Part shown: in pieces, positions 38,195 through 47,962 of the stretch
Numbering within the stretch: position 1 is the first letter of the stretch
How the letters are laid out: every line of letters starts with the position of its first letter
Assembly (NCBI RefSeq): GCF_041380235.1
Contig: NZ_JBGIYY010000005.1
Location: 1 to 64,000 of the forward strand
Direction: 5' to 3'
Source: Glaciecola sp041380235
GTDB taxonomy: Bacteria > Pseudomonadota > Gammaproteobacteria > Enterobacterales > Alteromonadaceae
Length of the DNA stretch: 64,000 nt
Position numbers and translations under genes: made by a program
The notes under the pieces: generated by a model
What the model saw: the letters and a program-made list of their open reading frames with translations, nothing else
The model's database searches: none
Told to the model about the DNA's origin: nothing

Positions 38195-38953
38195 ATGAAT
38201 ACTACTAACAGCAACAGCCAAGAGCTGCGCTTAACTAACATCGATGTTCAACAAGTGATTGGTATGTTTGACCTGTTGCCTGATGTGTTGTTTTGGGTCA
38301 AAGATACGAACAGCGCTATCGTGCACGCCAATAAAGTTTTTTTAGAGCATTTAGGTGTAAAAAGCTTGCAAGTGATAAAAGGGAAAACAGATGAATGTTT
38401 CTTTCCGTATTATCTTGCTAGGCAATATCTCACCGACGATATAAAGGTAATGGCCGGGGAGCTAATTACCGATAGGCTTGAATTAAACATGTTAAAAAGC
38501 GGTGGTTACGGCTGGTTTTCCACTTCAAAAAGACCCTTAATAAACAAACAGGGTATGATTATTGGGTCTTACGGCTTTACTCAGCACCTAGAAAAAACCT
38601 CACATTTGCTCTCTACTATCGATGGCATAAGAGTGCCGGTGGAATACGTTAGAGCGAACTATGCATCGAGCATCACCGTTGAACAACTCGCTGAACTGAG
38701 TTTCTTGTCAGTCAGTGCGTTAGAGCGGCGGTTTAAACGTTACCTAAGTAAAACCCCTAAACAGTTTATCAATCAAGTGCGCTTGGAGAACGCGAGACGC
38801 TTAATTATGGAAGGGGAGGGACCAATTGCAGATGTAGCGTTAGCCTGTGGGTTTAGCGATCAAAGCTATTTTAGTAAACAGTTCAAATCATTGTTTGCAG
38901 TGCAGCCCTCTAAAGTGATGTTGCACGTTCAAAAATTGAATTCCTTGCCGTAA
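38195..38953 (+). CDS. PAS-domain AraC-family regulator
   Basis: A 252-residue cytoplasmic regulator. Residues about 20-130 form a PAS-like sensor (FDLLPDVLFWVKDTNSAIVHANKVFLEHLG, ending in GSYGFTQHLE). Residues about 150-245 are a two-helix-turn-helix AraC domain (VEQLAELSFLSVSALERRFKRYL, then IADVALACGFSDQSYFSKQFK). It has no membrane segment, so it senses a cytoplasmic signal. Its gene is divergent from the Gfo/Idh/MocA-TIM-MFS operon, and I infer it activates that operon. PAS fused to AraC is less usual than the cupin sensor of AraC itself. Confidence 0.87.
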   Translation: MNTTNSNSQELRLTNIDVQQVIGMFDLLPDVLFWVKDTNSAIVHANKVFLEHLGVKSLQVIKGKTDECFFPYYLARQYLTDDIKVMAGELITDRLELNMLKSGGYGWFSTSKRPLINKQGMIIGSYGFTQHLEKTSHLLSTIDGIRVPVEYVRANYASSITVEQLAELSFLSVSALERRFKRYLSKTPKQFINQVRLENARRLIMEGEGPIADVALACGFSDQSYFSKQFKSLFAVQPSKVMLHVQKLNSLP

Positions 38954-38980
38954 CTTTAAGCTGTGTTGATCAAAACTTGT

Positions 38981-40195
38981 TTAATCGTTTGTTTTGCTTA
39001 ACTGCAATCGATATTGCTTAGGGGTCAAGTCAAAATGCTTTTTAAAAATTGCGTACATATATGGCAATGAAGGATAACCCGCGCGTTTAGCTACCGAAGC
39101 GAGGGGGATATGGTTTTGCTCTAAAAGCTTGCATGCGCCAGAGAGTTTTTCATTGTGAATTTGAGTATGAATTGTATGTCCGCATTCCTGAACAAAACGC
39201 TGCTCTAAATTACTGCGCGAAATACCAACATAATCAAGTACCTGGTCGACTTTAATACCGCTATGAGCATACTGGCGAATAAAGTACATAGCTTGAATAA
39301 CATAGGGGTCCTGCAGCGCTTTAAAATCAGTTGATTGACGTTGAACGACGCCAATCGGTGGCACCAACATTCGTATTGGTGTTCGTGCAGAAGTATCAAT
39401 GCCAGACCTTTTTTGCTGCAAGCGTTTATGGAGGAGTTTTGCTGCTTTAAATCCAATCTCAAAACAACCCTGACTCACAGAACTTAGGCTTACACGACTC
39501 AAGTTTCGGGCGATATCATCATCGTCTATACCGACAATAGAGACCTGATCGGGAACCAATAGACCAATTTTGTCGCAGGTTTGGACCAGATGTCTGGCGC
39601 GTGCATCGGTTACCGCAACAATACCCACTGGCAGAGGTAAGCTGGTTAACCAGTCGGCTAAACGATTCATGCTGTAAAGCCATGTTTCAGGGCGAGTTTC
39701 TTGACCTTGATACATCGAACATTTGAATCCGTTTTTGTTACAGACATCGGCCATTGCATTTTCTCGCTCCTGGGCCCAACGATGATTTTTATTTTGCGGT
39801 AAGCCATAAAACGCAAAATGTTGCAGGCCTTTTTGCTTCAAGTGCTCAAATGCAGTGTCAACAATAGCGTAGTTGTCGGTGGCAACGAAAGGTACAGGTG
39901 GGTAGAGTGAAGTATCTTGATATGAGCCGCCGGTGCCAACTATGGGGAGTGTAAGAGGTTGTAGTGCTTGCTGAATACTTGGGTCATCATAGTCGGCGAT
40001 AATGCCATCGACATCCCAGTCTTTCAAATAGTTTAGCCTTGCTAGGCAGTCCTCCTCGAGATAAACGTCCCAACTGACTTTAGAAGACTGTAAATAATGT
40101 CCAATGCCCTCTATTATTTGGCGGTCATAAACTTTATTTGCATTAAACAGCAGACTGATTCGGTGTCGATGAAAGGCAGGCATGTCGATTCTCAA
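38981..40195 (-). CDS. xylR: Xylose operon regulator XylR
   Basis: A 404-residue activator with a LacI/periplasmic-binding-protein-like sensor (residues about 12-285, e.g. VDGIIADYDDPSI, VGIVAVTDARARHLVQTC, VSIVGIDDDDIARNL). It is followed by an AraC-type DNA-binding domain (about 300-400: IKVDQVLDYVGISRSNLEQRF, ASVAKRAGYPSLPYMYAIFKKHF). This architecture is specific to XylR, and the length is close to the E. coli protein. D-xylose is the expected ligand. It is divergent from xylB-xylA, its usual targets. Confidence 0.93.
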   Translation of the reverse strand: MRIDMPAFHRHRISLLFNANKVYDRQIIEGIGHYLQSSKVSWDVYLEEDCLARLNYLKDWDVDGIIADYDDPSIQQALQPLTLPIVGTGGSYQDTSLYPPVPFVATDNYAIVDTAFEHLKQKGLQHFAFYGLPQNKNHRWAQERENAMADVCNKNGFKCSMYQGQETRPETWLYSMNRLADWLTSLPLPVGIVAVTDARARHLVQTCDKIGLLVPDQVSIVGIDDDDIARNLSRVSLSSVSQGCFEIGFKAAKLLHKRLQQKRSGIDTSARTPIRMLVPPIGVVQRQSTDFKALQDPYVIQAMYFIRQYAHSGIKVDQVLDYVGISRSNLEQRFVQECGHTIHTQIHNEKLSGACKLLEQNHIPLASVAKRAGYPSLPYMYAIFKKHFDLTPKQYRLQLSKTND

Positions 40196-40274
40196 AGTAG
40201 GTTAAATCCTGCAAAAGATATAAGTAAACGGTATTGATGATAGTAACCCTTCGTTCGTAACATTTAAATAACAA

Positions 40275-40300
40275 AATTACGAAATTTAATTATGGAAATT
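40275..40300. promoter_or_regulatory. Candidate XylR operator (direct repeat) in the xylR-xylB gap
   Basis: AATTACGAAATTT (40275-40287) and AATTATGGAAATT (40288-40300) are adjacent direct repeats in the 179-bp divergent region. XylR binds direct repeats through its two AraC-type motifs, and the A/T-rich core with ACGAAATT resembles the enterobacterial site in my recollection. No other regulator gene is nearby on this side. Confidence 0.45.
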
Positions 40301-40374
40301 AGTAATTGTGAATAGTTTAACGAGTGTCCATGATGGCGGTATAGTTTTAAAGCGCTAAACATGAGACAAAACCT

Positions 40375-41877
40375 ATGTATCTTGGCATTGATTTAGGCAC
40401 CTCTGGTGTAAAAGTCATTATTATAAATAGACACGGTGAGCTCCTAGACGCTGCATCGGCGCCGTTAACGGTAAATCGTCCGCAGGCCCTGTTTAGCGAG
40501 CAAGATCCAGCGCAATGGTGGTCTGCATTGAATATGGCCATGCAGCAGCTCAGCGAAGGACCTCATTTAGCGCAAGTTTGTAGCATTGGCTTATCGGGGC
40601 AAATGCACGGCGCCACTATGTTAGACGAGAACGATCAAGCAGTTTATCCTGCGATTTTATGGAATGATGGTCGTAGTCAAGCGCAATGCGTCGCGCTCGA
40701 GGCCAGTGTGAAAAATAGCCGCGACATTACTGGCAATATCATGATGCCTGGTTTTACTGCTCCTAAATTGCTTTGGATGAAAGAGCATCATCCTAAGATC
40801 TTTGCCCAAATTAATAAGGTTTTGTTGCCCAAGGACTATCTGCGCTTACTGCTAAGTGGCGATTATGCATCGGATATGTCGGATTCTGCTGGCACTATGT
40901 GGTTAAACATCGCTGAGCGAAAGTGGGATGAATCTTTAATTAAGGCCTGTGGTCTGTCACTCTCGCATATGCCAGCCTTATTCGAGGGCTCTCAGATTAC
41001 GGGATTTCTGTTACCTGAACTGAGTAAAAAATGGGGCATGGCAAAGGCTATCCCAATCGTTGCTGGTGGCGGCGATAATGCCGCTGGTGCAATCGGTGCG
41101 GGGCTAATTGAGCCAGGTCAAGGCATGCTATCCTTGGGCACATCTGGTGTCTATTTTGTGGTGAGCGATCAATATAGCGCGTCGCCCGAGAATGCAGTTC
41201 ATAGCTTCTGCCATGCCTTGCCTATGCGATGGCATTTAATGTCGGTGCTGTTAAGCGCAGCAAGCTGCATACAATGGTTTGCCGAGTCTATTCTCGAACA
41301 AGATATCGGAGTGCTTATGGCATCACTTGAAAGCACTGAAATAGAGGCATTTCATTGCCAAGACACGCCCTATTTTTTGCCTTACTTGAGTGGCGAACGC
41401 ACCCCTCATAACAACCCTGTCGCAAAAGGCATGTTTTTTGGCTTACGTCACACCACGACAAAACTGCATATGCTCTATGCAGTGCTAGAGGGCGTCAGTT
41501 TTGCTTTTGCCGACGGTGTGGATGCCCTGCACGGCTCAGGCACAAAGGCCAGCGAGGTGTCATTAATTGGTGGTGGAGCAAAGAGCCCATTTTGGCGTCA
41601 AATGCTTGCAGATGTATTAAATCTAACCATGGTCTACCGAACCGGTGGTGATGTAGGCCCAGCTCTAGGTGCTGCGCGTTTGGCGCAAATTGCTTACCTG
41701 CAATCAGTTGAACGAGTTGGTGCTAATAAGCCTCATAACGCGCCTACTTTGTCAGACATTTGTTATGCACCGCCAATTCAACAAAAGCATTTAGCCAATG
41801 GCACTAGGCACGCGCATTACCAAATTCGGAGAGGAGTATTTCAGCGTCTGTATCAACAAACCAAAGACCTACTTTAA
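40375..41877 (+). CDS. xylB: Xylulokinase
   Basis: A 500-residue FGGY kinase that phosphorylates D-xylulose to xylulose 5-phosphate. The phosphate loop is LGIDLGTSGVKVIII at residues 2-16. The xylulose-specific SGQMHGATMLD and WNDGRSQ segments are present. The FGGY-type GGGAKSPFWRQMLADVL and PALGAARLAQ blocks near the C-terminus complete the fold. It is followed after 39 bp by xylA and is divergent from xylR. It serves xylose released from the polysaccharide; ulvan contains xylose in part of its repeats. Confidence 0.95.
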   Translation: MYLGIDLGTSGVKVIIINRHGELLDAASAPLTVNRPQALFSEQDPAQWWSALNMAMQQLSEGPHLAQVCSIGLSGQMHGATMLDENDQAVYPAILWNDGRSQAQCVALEASVKNSRDITGNIMMPGFTAPKLLWMKEHHPKIFAQINKVLLPKDYLRLLLSGDYASDMSDSAGTMWLNIAERKWDESLIKACGLSLSHMPALFEGSQITGFLLPELSKKWGMAKAIPIVAGGGDNAAGAIGAGLIEPGQGMLSLGTSGVYFVVSDQYSASPENAVHSFCHALPMRWHLMSVLLSAASCIQWFAESILEQDIGVLMASLESTEIEAFHCQDTPYFLPYLSGERTPHNNPVAKGMFFGLRHTTTKLHMLYAVLEGVSFAFADGVDALHGSGTKASEVSLIGGGAKSPFWRQMLADVLNLTMVYRTGGDVGPALGAARLAQIAYLQSVERVGANKPHNAPTLSDICYAPPIQQKHLANGTRHAHYQIRRGVFQRLYQQTKDLL

Positions 41878-41916
41878 CTTGCAATTTGATTCACCTACAC
41901 ATTAGGAAACATCGTT

Positions 41917-43239
41917 ATGTCACATTATTTTGATAGTATTTCGCCCATCGAATATGAGGGTACAGATTCAGATAATCCTCTAGCTTTTCATCATTACAAT
42001 CCTGAAGAAATAGTGTTAGGAAAAAGCATGAAGGAGCATTTACGCTTTGCGGCATGTTACTGGCATAATTTTTGTTGGGATGGCGCCGATGTATTTGGGC
42101 AAGGTACATTTAGTCGTCCTTGGCTTAAAGCCGATTTAGAGCCCATGGCGGCAGCTAAACAAAAAGCGGATGTTGCCTTTGAGTTTTTTTCTAAATTGAA
42201 TATTCCTTTTTATTGTTTTCATGACGTTGATGTTGCTCCCGAGGGTAACAGCATCAAAGAGTACGTTCACAACTTTTCCAGCATGGTAGATGTGTTGGAG
42301 CAAAAACAAGCTGAAACCGGCATGAAACTGCTATGGGGAACGGCAAACTTATTTAGTAATCCTCGCTATGCTGCCGGCGCTGCGTCAAATCCTAATCCAG
42401 ACGTTTTCAGCTATGGTGCTACCCAAGTGTTACACGCGATGAATGCTACCAAACGTTTGGGTGGCGAGAACTATGTACTTTGGGGCGGCAGAGAAGGCTA
42501 TGAAAGCCTCCTAAACACTGATCTCCGTCAAGAGCGTGAGCAGCTTGGACGCTTTTTCACTATGGTGGCAGAGCATAAGCAAAAAATTGGTTTTAATGGC
42601 ACATTATTGATAGAGCCAAAGCCTCAAGAGCCGACAAAACATCAGTATGATTATGATACGGCGACTGTATATGGTTTTTTAAAGCAATTTGGCTTAGAAA
42701 ACGAATTTAAAGTAAACATTGAAGCCAATCACGCGACACTGGCGGGGCATTCCTTCCATCATGAAATTGCCACGGCCATTTCGATGGGGATTTTTGGCAG
42801 CATTGACGCTAACCGAGGCGATGCGCAAAATGGATGGGACACCGATCAGTTTCCAAATGATGTTGGCGAGTTAACGTTAGTCATGTACGAAATCTTAAAA
42901 GCCGGCGGATATACAAGCGGCGGATTTAATTTTGACTGTAAGTTACGTCGCCAAAGCTCTGATCCTGCTGATCTGTTTCACGGCCACATTGGCGGGATGG
43001 ATCATGTTGCATTAGCACTCAAAAAGGCCGCAGCTTTGCTAGAAAAAGATGTGTTAGGTAAAAAGGTGCGTCAACGCTATGCAGATTGGAATTTAGAGAC
43101 TGGCAAAGATATTTTAGGGGGCAAACATTCACTTGAATCTTTAGCCGATCACACTATTGCAAACAACCTGCATCCCAAACACGTAAGCGGTCAACAAGAG
43201 CTGCTTGAAAATCAAGTGAATCGTATCTTGTTTGGGTAG
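41917..43239 (+). CDS. xylA: Xylose isomerase
   Basis: A 440-residue class II xylose isomerase converting D-xylose to D-xylulose. Active-site blocks are intact: FCWDGADVFGQGTF, YCFHDVDVAPEG (catalytic His and Asp), LLIEPKPQEPTKHQYD (metal Glu), NIEANHATLAGHSFHHE (Glu, His) and SIDANRGDAQNGWDTDQFP (Asp ligands). AGGAAA lies before ATG 41917. It shares an operon with xylB. Confidence 0.97.
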   Translation: MSHYFDSISPIEYEGTDSDNPLAFHHYNPEEIVLGKSMKEHLRFAACYWHNFCWDGADVFGQGTFSRPWLKADLEPMAAAKQKADVAFEFFSKLNIPFYCFHDVDVAPEGNSIKEYVHNFSSMVDVLEQKQAETGMKLLWGTANLFSNPRYAAGAASNPNPDVFSYGATQVLHAMNATKRLGGENYVLWGGREGYESLLNTDLRQEREQLGRFFTMVAEHKQKIGFNGTLLIEPKPQEPTKHQYDYDTATVYGFLKQFGLENEFKVNIEANHATLAGHSFHHEIATAISMGIFGSIDANRGDAQNGWDTDQFPNDVGELTLVMYEILKAGGYTSGGFNFDCKLRRQSSDPADLFHGHIGGMDHVALALKKAAALLEKDVLGKKVRQRYADWNLETGKDILGGKHSLESLADHTIANNLHPKHVSGQQELLENQVNRILFG

Positions 43240-43383
43240 AACAGTGTCATTTGGAAAAAAATAATGAGGGCTGGTTTGGCCTTTGCTAAACCCCTAATTC
43301 AACATCCCTCTCAAAATCAATCGCTAAGGCAGTAGTCACCGAACTGACTAGCTAAGTGGAATGAAATAAATGAGGCAGTTGTG

Positions 43384-45105
43384 ATGAAAGTAGCGTTACT
43401 GAGATTATTTTTTCTATTTGGTATCGTTGTTTTATTTGCCTGTGCTCAGCCAATAAGGGTCTTAGAGAAAGACGTAACATCGCAAACAAATCATGTCACT
43501 TTGAGTGTCGATTTTTCAAAGTCTGCAAATGCTACAGGTGAAGTATTTGACTTTTTCGATGTAAGCGTCAGAACCCAAAACGCTTCGGTAAATTCAATTC
43601 CCGCCAAGTTCGATCGGCGCGCTAAAGTAAATACCGTGAGAATGTTAGGGGGTTTTTTCAACAAAGACTTGCAAGCTGATACCTATAAGTGGGATGGCGA
43701 AAACTACGTATATGACTTCAAACAAGCCACTAATCGCATTGATGCTTGGCTTGGAAACGACTGGGATATTTTCCAAATTGTCTTGGACAATCCTCCGTGG
43801 GCATTTCAACGTGGTATGGTATTTGTTGATGAGGCAAACGGCAAAGACTATTTGAGTAAAGATGCTAGAGGGGTTTATGGGAATGTCTTACCACCGAATG
43901 ACCCCGTTGCTTGGCGAATGTATATATCGGCTTTTATTCAACACTTAGTGAACACTTATGGCGAAGAAATGGTGCGAAGCTGGCGCTTCAGAGTGGGCTC
44001 CGAAATTGACACAAGACCGCAGCATTGGGCAGCTACTCGCCAAGAGTTTTTTGATCACTACAAAAACACCGTAGAAGCAGTGCATGCTGTATTGCCTGAA
44101 GCGAAGGTAGGCACTCAGTTTAGAGAGGCGTCATTTAAAGGACGATATGTTGACTACACGGGTAATACTGAAGATGCATATGCGCCTCATTTTGTAGAGT
44201 GGGCAAAGGCAAATGATGTCCACTATGATTTTATTGCTATATCTTACTACCCGCATATTCATAAACCTCAGGAGTTGGATATGGCGCTTGTATATGCCCA
44301 CGATATGGCACCGGTGCAGCGGCATCCCGACTGGAGCCCCGAGGCGAGTTTTGAAATACATGAGTTTAAGCTGATATCAAAAATGCAAAGAGGAGGTTTT
44401 GTAAGCGTCGCGACATCTCACAGTTCGTCCTTTTTTGCGATGATGGCAAAAATGGTCTTAGAAAACGGTATCGCCGAGGTGTTTCAATGGGGCAATGTTA
44501 GAAAAGGTGAATATATTGCTGAGGCAATGACACAGTTAGCCTTACACTCGATGGTGGGCAATCATCTTTTTGTTAATCAGCGAACAGGTGAGCCAAAGAT
44601 AGCGAATAATCGAGTCGATGGTATTTTTACGCAAAAGCCTGATAAACAGGGCTTTGATATGCTGCTGTTTAACTTCAATGCGACAGACCTTTCATACCAA
44701 GCGCCAGAGTCCATTAGACTGGTTTTAAACGTCGATTTTGCTGAGGGTACGGCGTTTAATTATCGCTTAGCGAATATAGACGCGAGTAACAATCACAACG
44801 ACCTGTTTTACGCCGACTTTTCAGAACAGTTAATTTCGCAAAGCAAGGGTGGCTGGCTTGTGGATGATATTCATGCGACGTCCTCCCCAAACAAGCGCTT
44901 AAGCAACGCTGGTCAGATCGCATTTACACAAGCTAAGCAGTCATACATCAAAAACAATCGTTTGTTATGGAGCGATTGGCAGAGCCTGAAGGTGTCAACC
45001 AACGGCTCCGGTCAGTCGCAAATTGTTATCGAAAGTACATTAGCATCATTTGGCGTACAGAGAATTGAAGTATTGCTCGCAGATACTGTAGTGGAAATAT
45101 TTTGA
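43384..45105 (+). CDS. GH39-like glycosidase lipoprotein
   Basis: A 573-residue lipoprotein (lipobox LFAC, Cys20) with a clan GH-A-like TIM barrel. The segment SWRFRVGSEIDT carries the expected acid/base Glu (Glu207). FEIHEFKL carries the probable nucleophile Glu (Glu324 or Glu327), in the positions seen in GH39 beta-xylosidases and related families. A beta-rich C-terminal domain follows from about residue 410. I chose ATG 43384 over GTG 43381, with GAGG upstream. It follows xylA by 144 bp, which favours a beta-xylosidase role on xylose-containing oligomers. GH39-type proteins also occur in other ulvan loci with different specificities. Activity is inferred. Confidence 0.65.
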   Translation: MKVALLRLFFLFGIVVLFACAQPIRVLEKDVTSQTNHVTLSVDFSKSANATGEVFDFFDVSVRTQNASVNSIPAKFDRRAKVNTVRMLGGFFNKDLQADTYKWDGENYVYDFKQATNRIDAWLGNDWDIFQIVLDNPPWAFQRGMVFVDEANGKDYLSKDARGVYGNVLPPNDPVAWRMYISAFIQHLVNTYGEEMVRSWRFRVGSEIDTRPQHWAATRQEFFDHYKNTVEAVHAVLPEAKVGTQFREASFKGRYVDYTGNTEDAYAPHFVEWAKANDVHYDFIAISYYPHIHKPQELDMALVYAHDMAPVQRHPDWSPEASFEIHEFKLISKMQRGGFVSVATSHSSSFFAMMAKMVLENGIAEVFQWGNVRKGEYIAEAMTQLALHSMVGNHLFVNQRTGEPKIANNRVDGIFTQKPDKQGFDMLLFNFNATDLSYQAPESIRLVLNVDFAEGTAFNYRLANIDASNNHNDLFYADFSEQLISQSKGGWLVDDIHATSSPNKRLSNAGQIAFTQAKQSYIKNNRLLWSDWQSLKVSTNGSGQSQIVIESTLASFGVQRIEVLLADTVVEIF

Positions 45106-45232
45106 TGTTCAGAAGCTAGCTGACTCAGCTAAATTCAGCGAATAAACGCAAAACCTTCGCTTGTTTAAGCTCATTCAACTCCATACGGTAGGCTGCAGTA
45201 AACGAAACCCACTAAACAAAGGAATTAACATA

Positions 45233-46234
45233 ATGCCATCACTGACTACCCTAAAGTTAATGAGTGTTGTGCTTCTCTTATCACTATTTTCAAAATGCCA
45301 ATTGGTAAACGCGCAAAAAAATTGGGAATTATTAGAAACCAACTTAGTGCCAAGACATGAGTCGACATTGGTAAGTGTTAACGGTGCCTTATATTTGTTA
45401 GGCGGTCGGCGAGATAAGCCAATAGAAAAATATGACAGCAAGAACGCTTTATGGAAGCATGTTTTACCTCAAACGCCTCTTGAGCTGCATCATTTTCAAG
45501 CGCTAGCTTGGCAAGACAATATATACATTTTGGGTGCTTTCACTGGTTCTTATCCTAACGAAACGGGGGTTGAAAATGTGCTTGTTTTTAATACAAATAG
45601 CAATCAATTAACCCGCAGCACAACGATGCCTAAAGACAGAATAAGAGGTGGCGCAAGCGCAGCGGTTTACAACGATAATATTTATTTGGTCGGAGGTATT
45701 GTCAACGGTCATCTATCAGGTAGCGTTAGCTGGTTTGACAAATATAATCCAAAAACGCAGAGCTTTGTCAGATTGCCGGATGCCCCTAATTCAAGAGACC
45801 ACGCCGCGGCAGCAGTAGTAGGAGATAAACTCTATGTTCTCGGAGGTCGCAAAACATCAGCAGCAACTGGGCAAACCTTTGAGTTAACAGTTTCACAAGT
45901 TGATGTTTTTGATTTTCACAGTCAAACTTGGCAGACACTTCCTGAAAGTATGAACTTACCCACCCCCAGAGCAGGCGCAAACGTAGTTGTCGTAGAAAAG
46001 GATATATGGGTTATTGGAGGCGAATCTGGAAGTCAAAAGCAAGCGCATGCAGAAGTAGAAGTACTAAACACCCATAACTTAACGTGGTCAAACGCGCCAC
46101 CCCTGAATATAGGAAGACACAGTGGCGGGGCAAGCTTGCATCAGGGAGCTATCTACGTTGTGAGCGGCAGCGGTAGGCGAGGGGGTAGGCCCGAGTTGAG
46201 TAATATGGAGAGATTGACCATACCTTTGCGCTAA
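45233..46234 (+). CDS. Secreted Kelch-repeat beta-propeller protein
   Basis: A 333-residue exported protein with a signal peptide ending near QLVNAQ. The mature part is made of Kelch repeats. Paired Gly motifs recur about every 50 residues (YLLGGR, NIYLVGGI, KLYVLGGR, DIWVIGGE, AIYVVSGS), each after an Arg/His-Ala-rich strand (SRDHAAAAVV, PRAGANVVVV). AAAGGA precedes ATG 45233. No catalytic motif of galactose oxidase (Cys-Tyr, copper His) is evident. Similar small Kelch proteins in polysaccharide loci are thought to bind sugars or act as epimerase/mutarotase-like proteins, but I cannot assign a function. Confidence 0.8.
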   Translation: MPSLTTLKLMSVVLLLSLFSKCQLVNAQKNWELLETNLVPRHESTLVSVNGALYLLGGRRDKPIEKYDSKNALWKHVLPQTPLELHHFQALAWQDNIYILGAFTGSYPNETGVENVLVFNTNSNQLTRSTTMPKDRIRGGASAAVYNDNIYLVGGIVNGHLSGSVSWFDKYNPKTQSFVRLPDAPNSRDHAAAAVVGDKLYVLGGRKTSAATGQTFELTVSQVDVFDFHSQTWQTLPESMNLPTPRAGANVVVVEKDIWVIGGESGSQKQAHAEVEVLNTHNLTWSNAPPLNIGRHSGGASLHQGAIYVVSGSGRRGGRPELSNMERLTIPLR

Positions 46235-46514
46235 GTGAGATAACATGCCGCTTAAATCATAATCGGTCAAAAAATTGCAAAATAAATCATTATGGTTTAA
46301 TGTGCGCCGCGGCTTAAAAATTAACATCACTTTTAAGATTGTCAATACCCGCAATATCGCAAAGCAGCGTCGATTATTTAAGACTGCGCGATAAAACATA
46401 CTTAAAACAATAATCACGTCGACAGAAGATCCTGAATATTTTTAGGAGGGAGATTTGTGCCTGTTGCTTAGGCAAATTATGAATTTTTGTAAACATTGAA
46501 ACCGAGGAGTAAGA
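46235..46514. promoter_or_regulatory. Likely promoter region of the transhydrogenase genes
   Basis: This 280-bp gap has no gene. AATCATTAT occurs at 46285-46293, the same nonamer found upstream of kduD and of the DUF1080 gene. GAGGAG shortly before ATG 46515 is a strong ribosome site. Confidence 0.35.
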
Positions 46515-47678
46515 ATGAGCACTGTCGTCTTTGTTAAAGAGCAGAGGTTACAGGAGCGAAGATGCAGTTGTTTACCTAACAATGTAAAAACGCTTGTGGA
46601 ACTAGGAATGTCTGTGTATGTGCAAAAAGGGATCGGCAAGACATTGCATATTGATGATTCCAAATATATCGATGCTGGCGCGATTATCGCTTCTAGTCGA
46701 AAAAAATTGTTGTCTGTTGCTGATTATGTTTTATCCATTCACCCATTGTCTCAAAAGGATTTGAACGAAACTAAGCTTGAGGTTTGTTGTATCAGTTTCT
46801 TTGACCCTTTTAATTCACCTGAACTAATTGAGTGGTTAAGAATATCTGGCAGATCATCGTTATCTATGGAATTAATACCAAGAAGTAGTCGTTGTCAAAA
46901 AATGGATGCCCTGAGCTCGCAGGCTAGCCTTGCTGGTTATGTTATGGTCGCCGAAGCAATGCTTGCTTTACCCAAAGTATTTCCTATGATGATGACCCCC
47001 GCTGGCACCATAAAACCAACAAAGGTGTTTGTAATTGGTGCAGGTGTTGCCGGTTTACAGGCCATTGCCACCGCGAAACGATTAGGAGCGTCGGTGGTTG
47101 CATACGACACGCGAGAAGCTGTTGCTGAGCAAGTTAGATCCTTAGGCGCTAAATTTTTAAATATCGACCTAGGTAATACAGGACAGAACGAGCAAGGATA
47201 TGCGAATGCGCTAACGAGCGAGCAAATAGAGTTGCAGCAAAAGGCTCAAGCGCAGTGTATTGCAGAATCTGATGTCGTGATAACCACAGCGCAAGTTTTT
47301 GGCCGCAAACCTCCCTTACTGATAAAAAACAATGTAATTGCATTAATGCAACCAGGTAGTGTGATTGTTGATATGGCAGCTGAATCGGGCGGTAATGTAG
47401 AAGCCAGCGTTGCTGGGAAAACCACTATTTATAACGGCGTAACCATTATCGGTACAGGTAATTGGAGTAGTAAAGTTGCCTACCATGCCAGCCAGATGTA
47501 TGCGAATAACTTACAAGCATTATTGCAAGAGTTTTGGCGTCCACAAGCGCAAAAAGTAGAGCTAGATATCGCAGATGAAATTCTGCAATCGGCTCTAATT
47601 ACCCACCAAGGCGAATTGATTAATCTAAATTTCAAAGCCTTGCACACCAAAGCCTTGAACAGCGCGGAGACACACTAA
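46515..47678 (+). CDS. pntAA: NAD(P) transhydrogenase alpha subunit, part 1
   Basis: A 387-residue soluble NAD(H)-binding domain I of the proton-translocating transhydrogenase, which moves hydride between NADH and NADP using the proton gradient. Family blocks are VKEQRLQERRC, IPRSSRCQKMDALSSQASLAGY, the Rossmann motif GAGVAGLQAIATAKRLGA (Gly175, Gly177, Gly180) and DMAAESGGNVE. The usual short C-terminal membrane part is a separate gene, as in Rhodospirillum-type enzymes. Its stop overlaps the next ATG by 1 nt (TAATG). Confidence 0.93.
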   Translation: MSTVVFVKEQRLQERRCSCLPNNVKTLVELGMSVYVQKGIGKTLHIDDSKYIDAGAIIASSRKKLLSVADYVLSIHPLSQKDLNETKLEVCCISFFDPFNSPELIEWLRISGRSSLSMELIPRSSRCQKMDALSSQASLAGYVMVAEAMLALPKVFPMMMTPAGTIKPTKVFVIGAGVAGLQAIATAKRLGASVVAYDTREAVAEQVRSLGAKFLNIDLGNTGQNEQGYANALTSEQIELQQKAQAQCIAESDVVITTAQVFGRKPPLLIKNNVIALMQPGSVIVDMAAESGGNVEASVAGKTTIYNGVTIIGTGNWSSKVAYHASQMYANNLQALLQEFWRPQAQKVELDIADEILQSALITHQGELINLNFKALHTKALNSAETH

Positions 47679-47953
47679 TGTCATTTATTTATTTATCAAC
47701 TATCTTAATACTTGCTATTTTTTTAGGATTTGAACTCATTCGAAAAGTGCCTGCGACACTTCATACGCCACTTATGTCAGGTGCCAACGCGATTTCGGGC
47801 GTAACCTTGATAGGTGCACTTGCCTATGCCGGGGGCGATTATTCAATACTCTCGAAAACACTTGCATGCCTTTCGGTATGTCTTGCCACCATAAACGTTG
47901 TGGGTGGGTATATGGTTACTGACCGTATGCTCGCTATGTTCAAAAGTAAGTAA
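47678..47953 (+). CDS. pntAB: NAD(P) transhydrogenase alpha subunit, part 2 (membrane)
   Basis: A 91-residue membrane protein with about three hydrophobic helices, corresponding to the C-terminal domain II part of PntA. The block KVPATLHTPLMSGANAISGVTLIGA is the conserved signature. Its start overlaps the pntAA stop and its stop lies 9 nt before pntB, so the three genes form a tight operon. Confidence 0.95.
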   Translation: MSFIYLSTILILAIFLGFELIRKVPATLHTPLMSGANAISGVTLIGALAYAGGDYSILSKTLACLSVCLATINVVGGYMVTDRMLAMFKSK

Positions 47954-47962
47954 GGGCGCATT

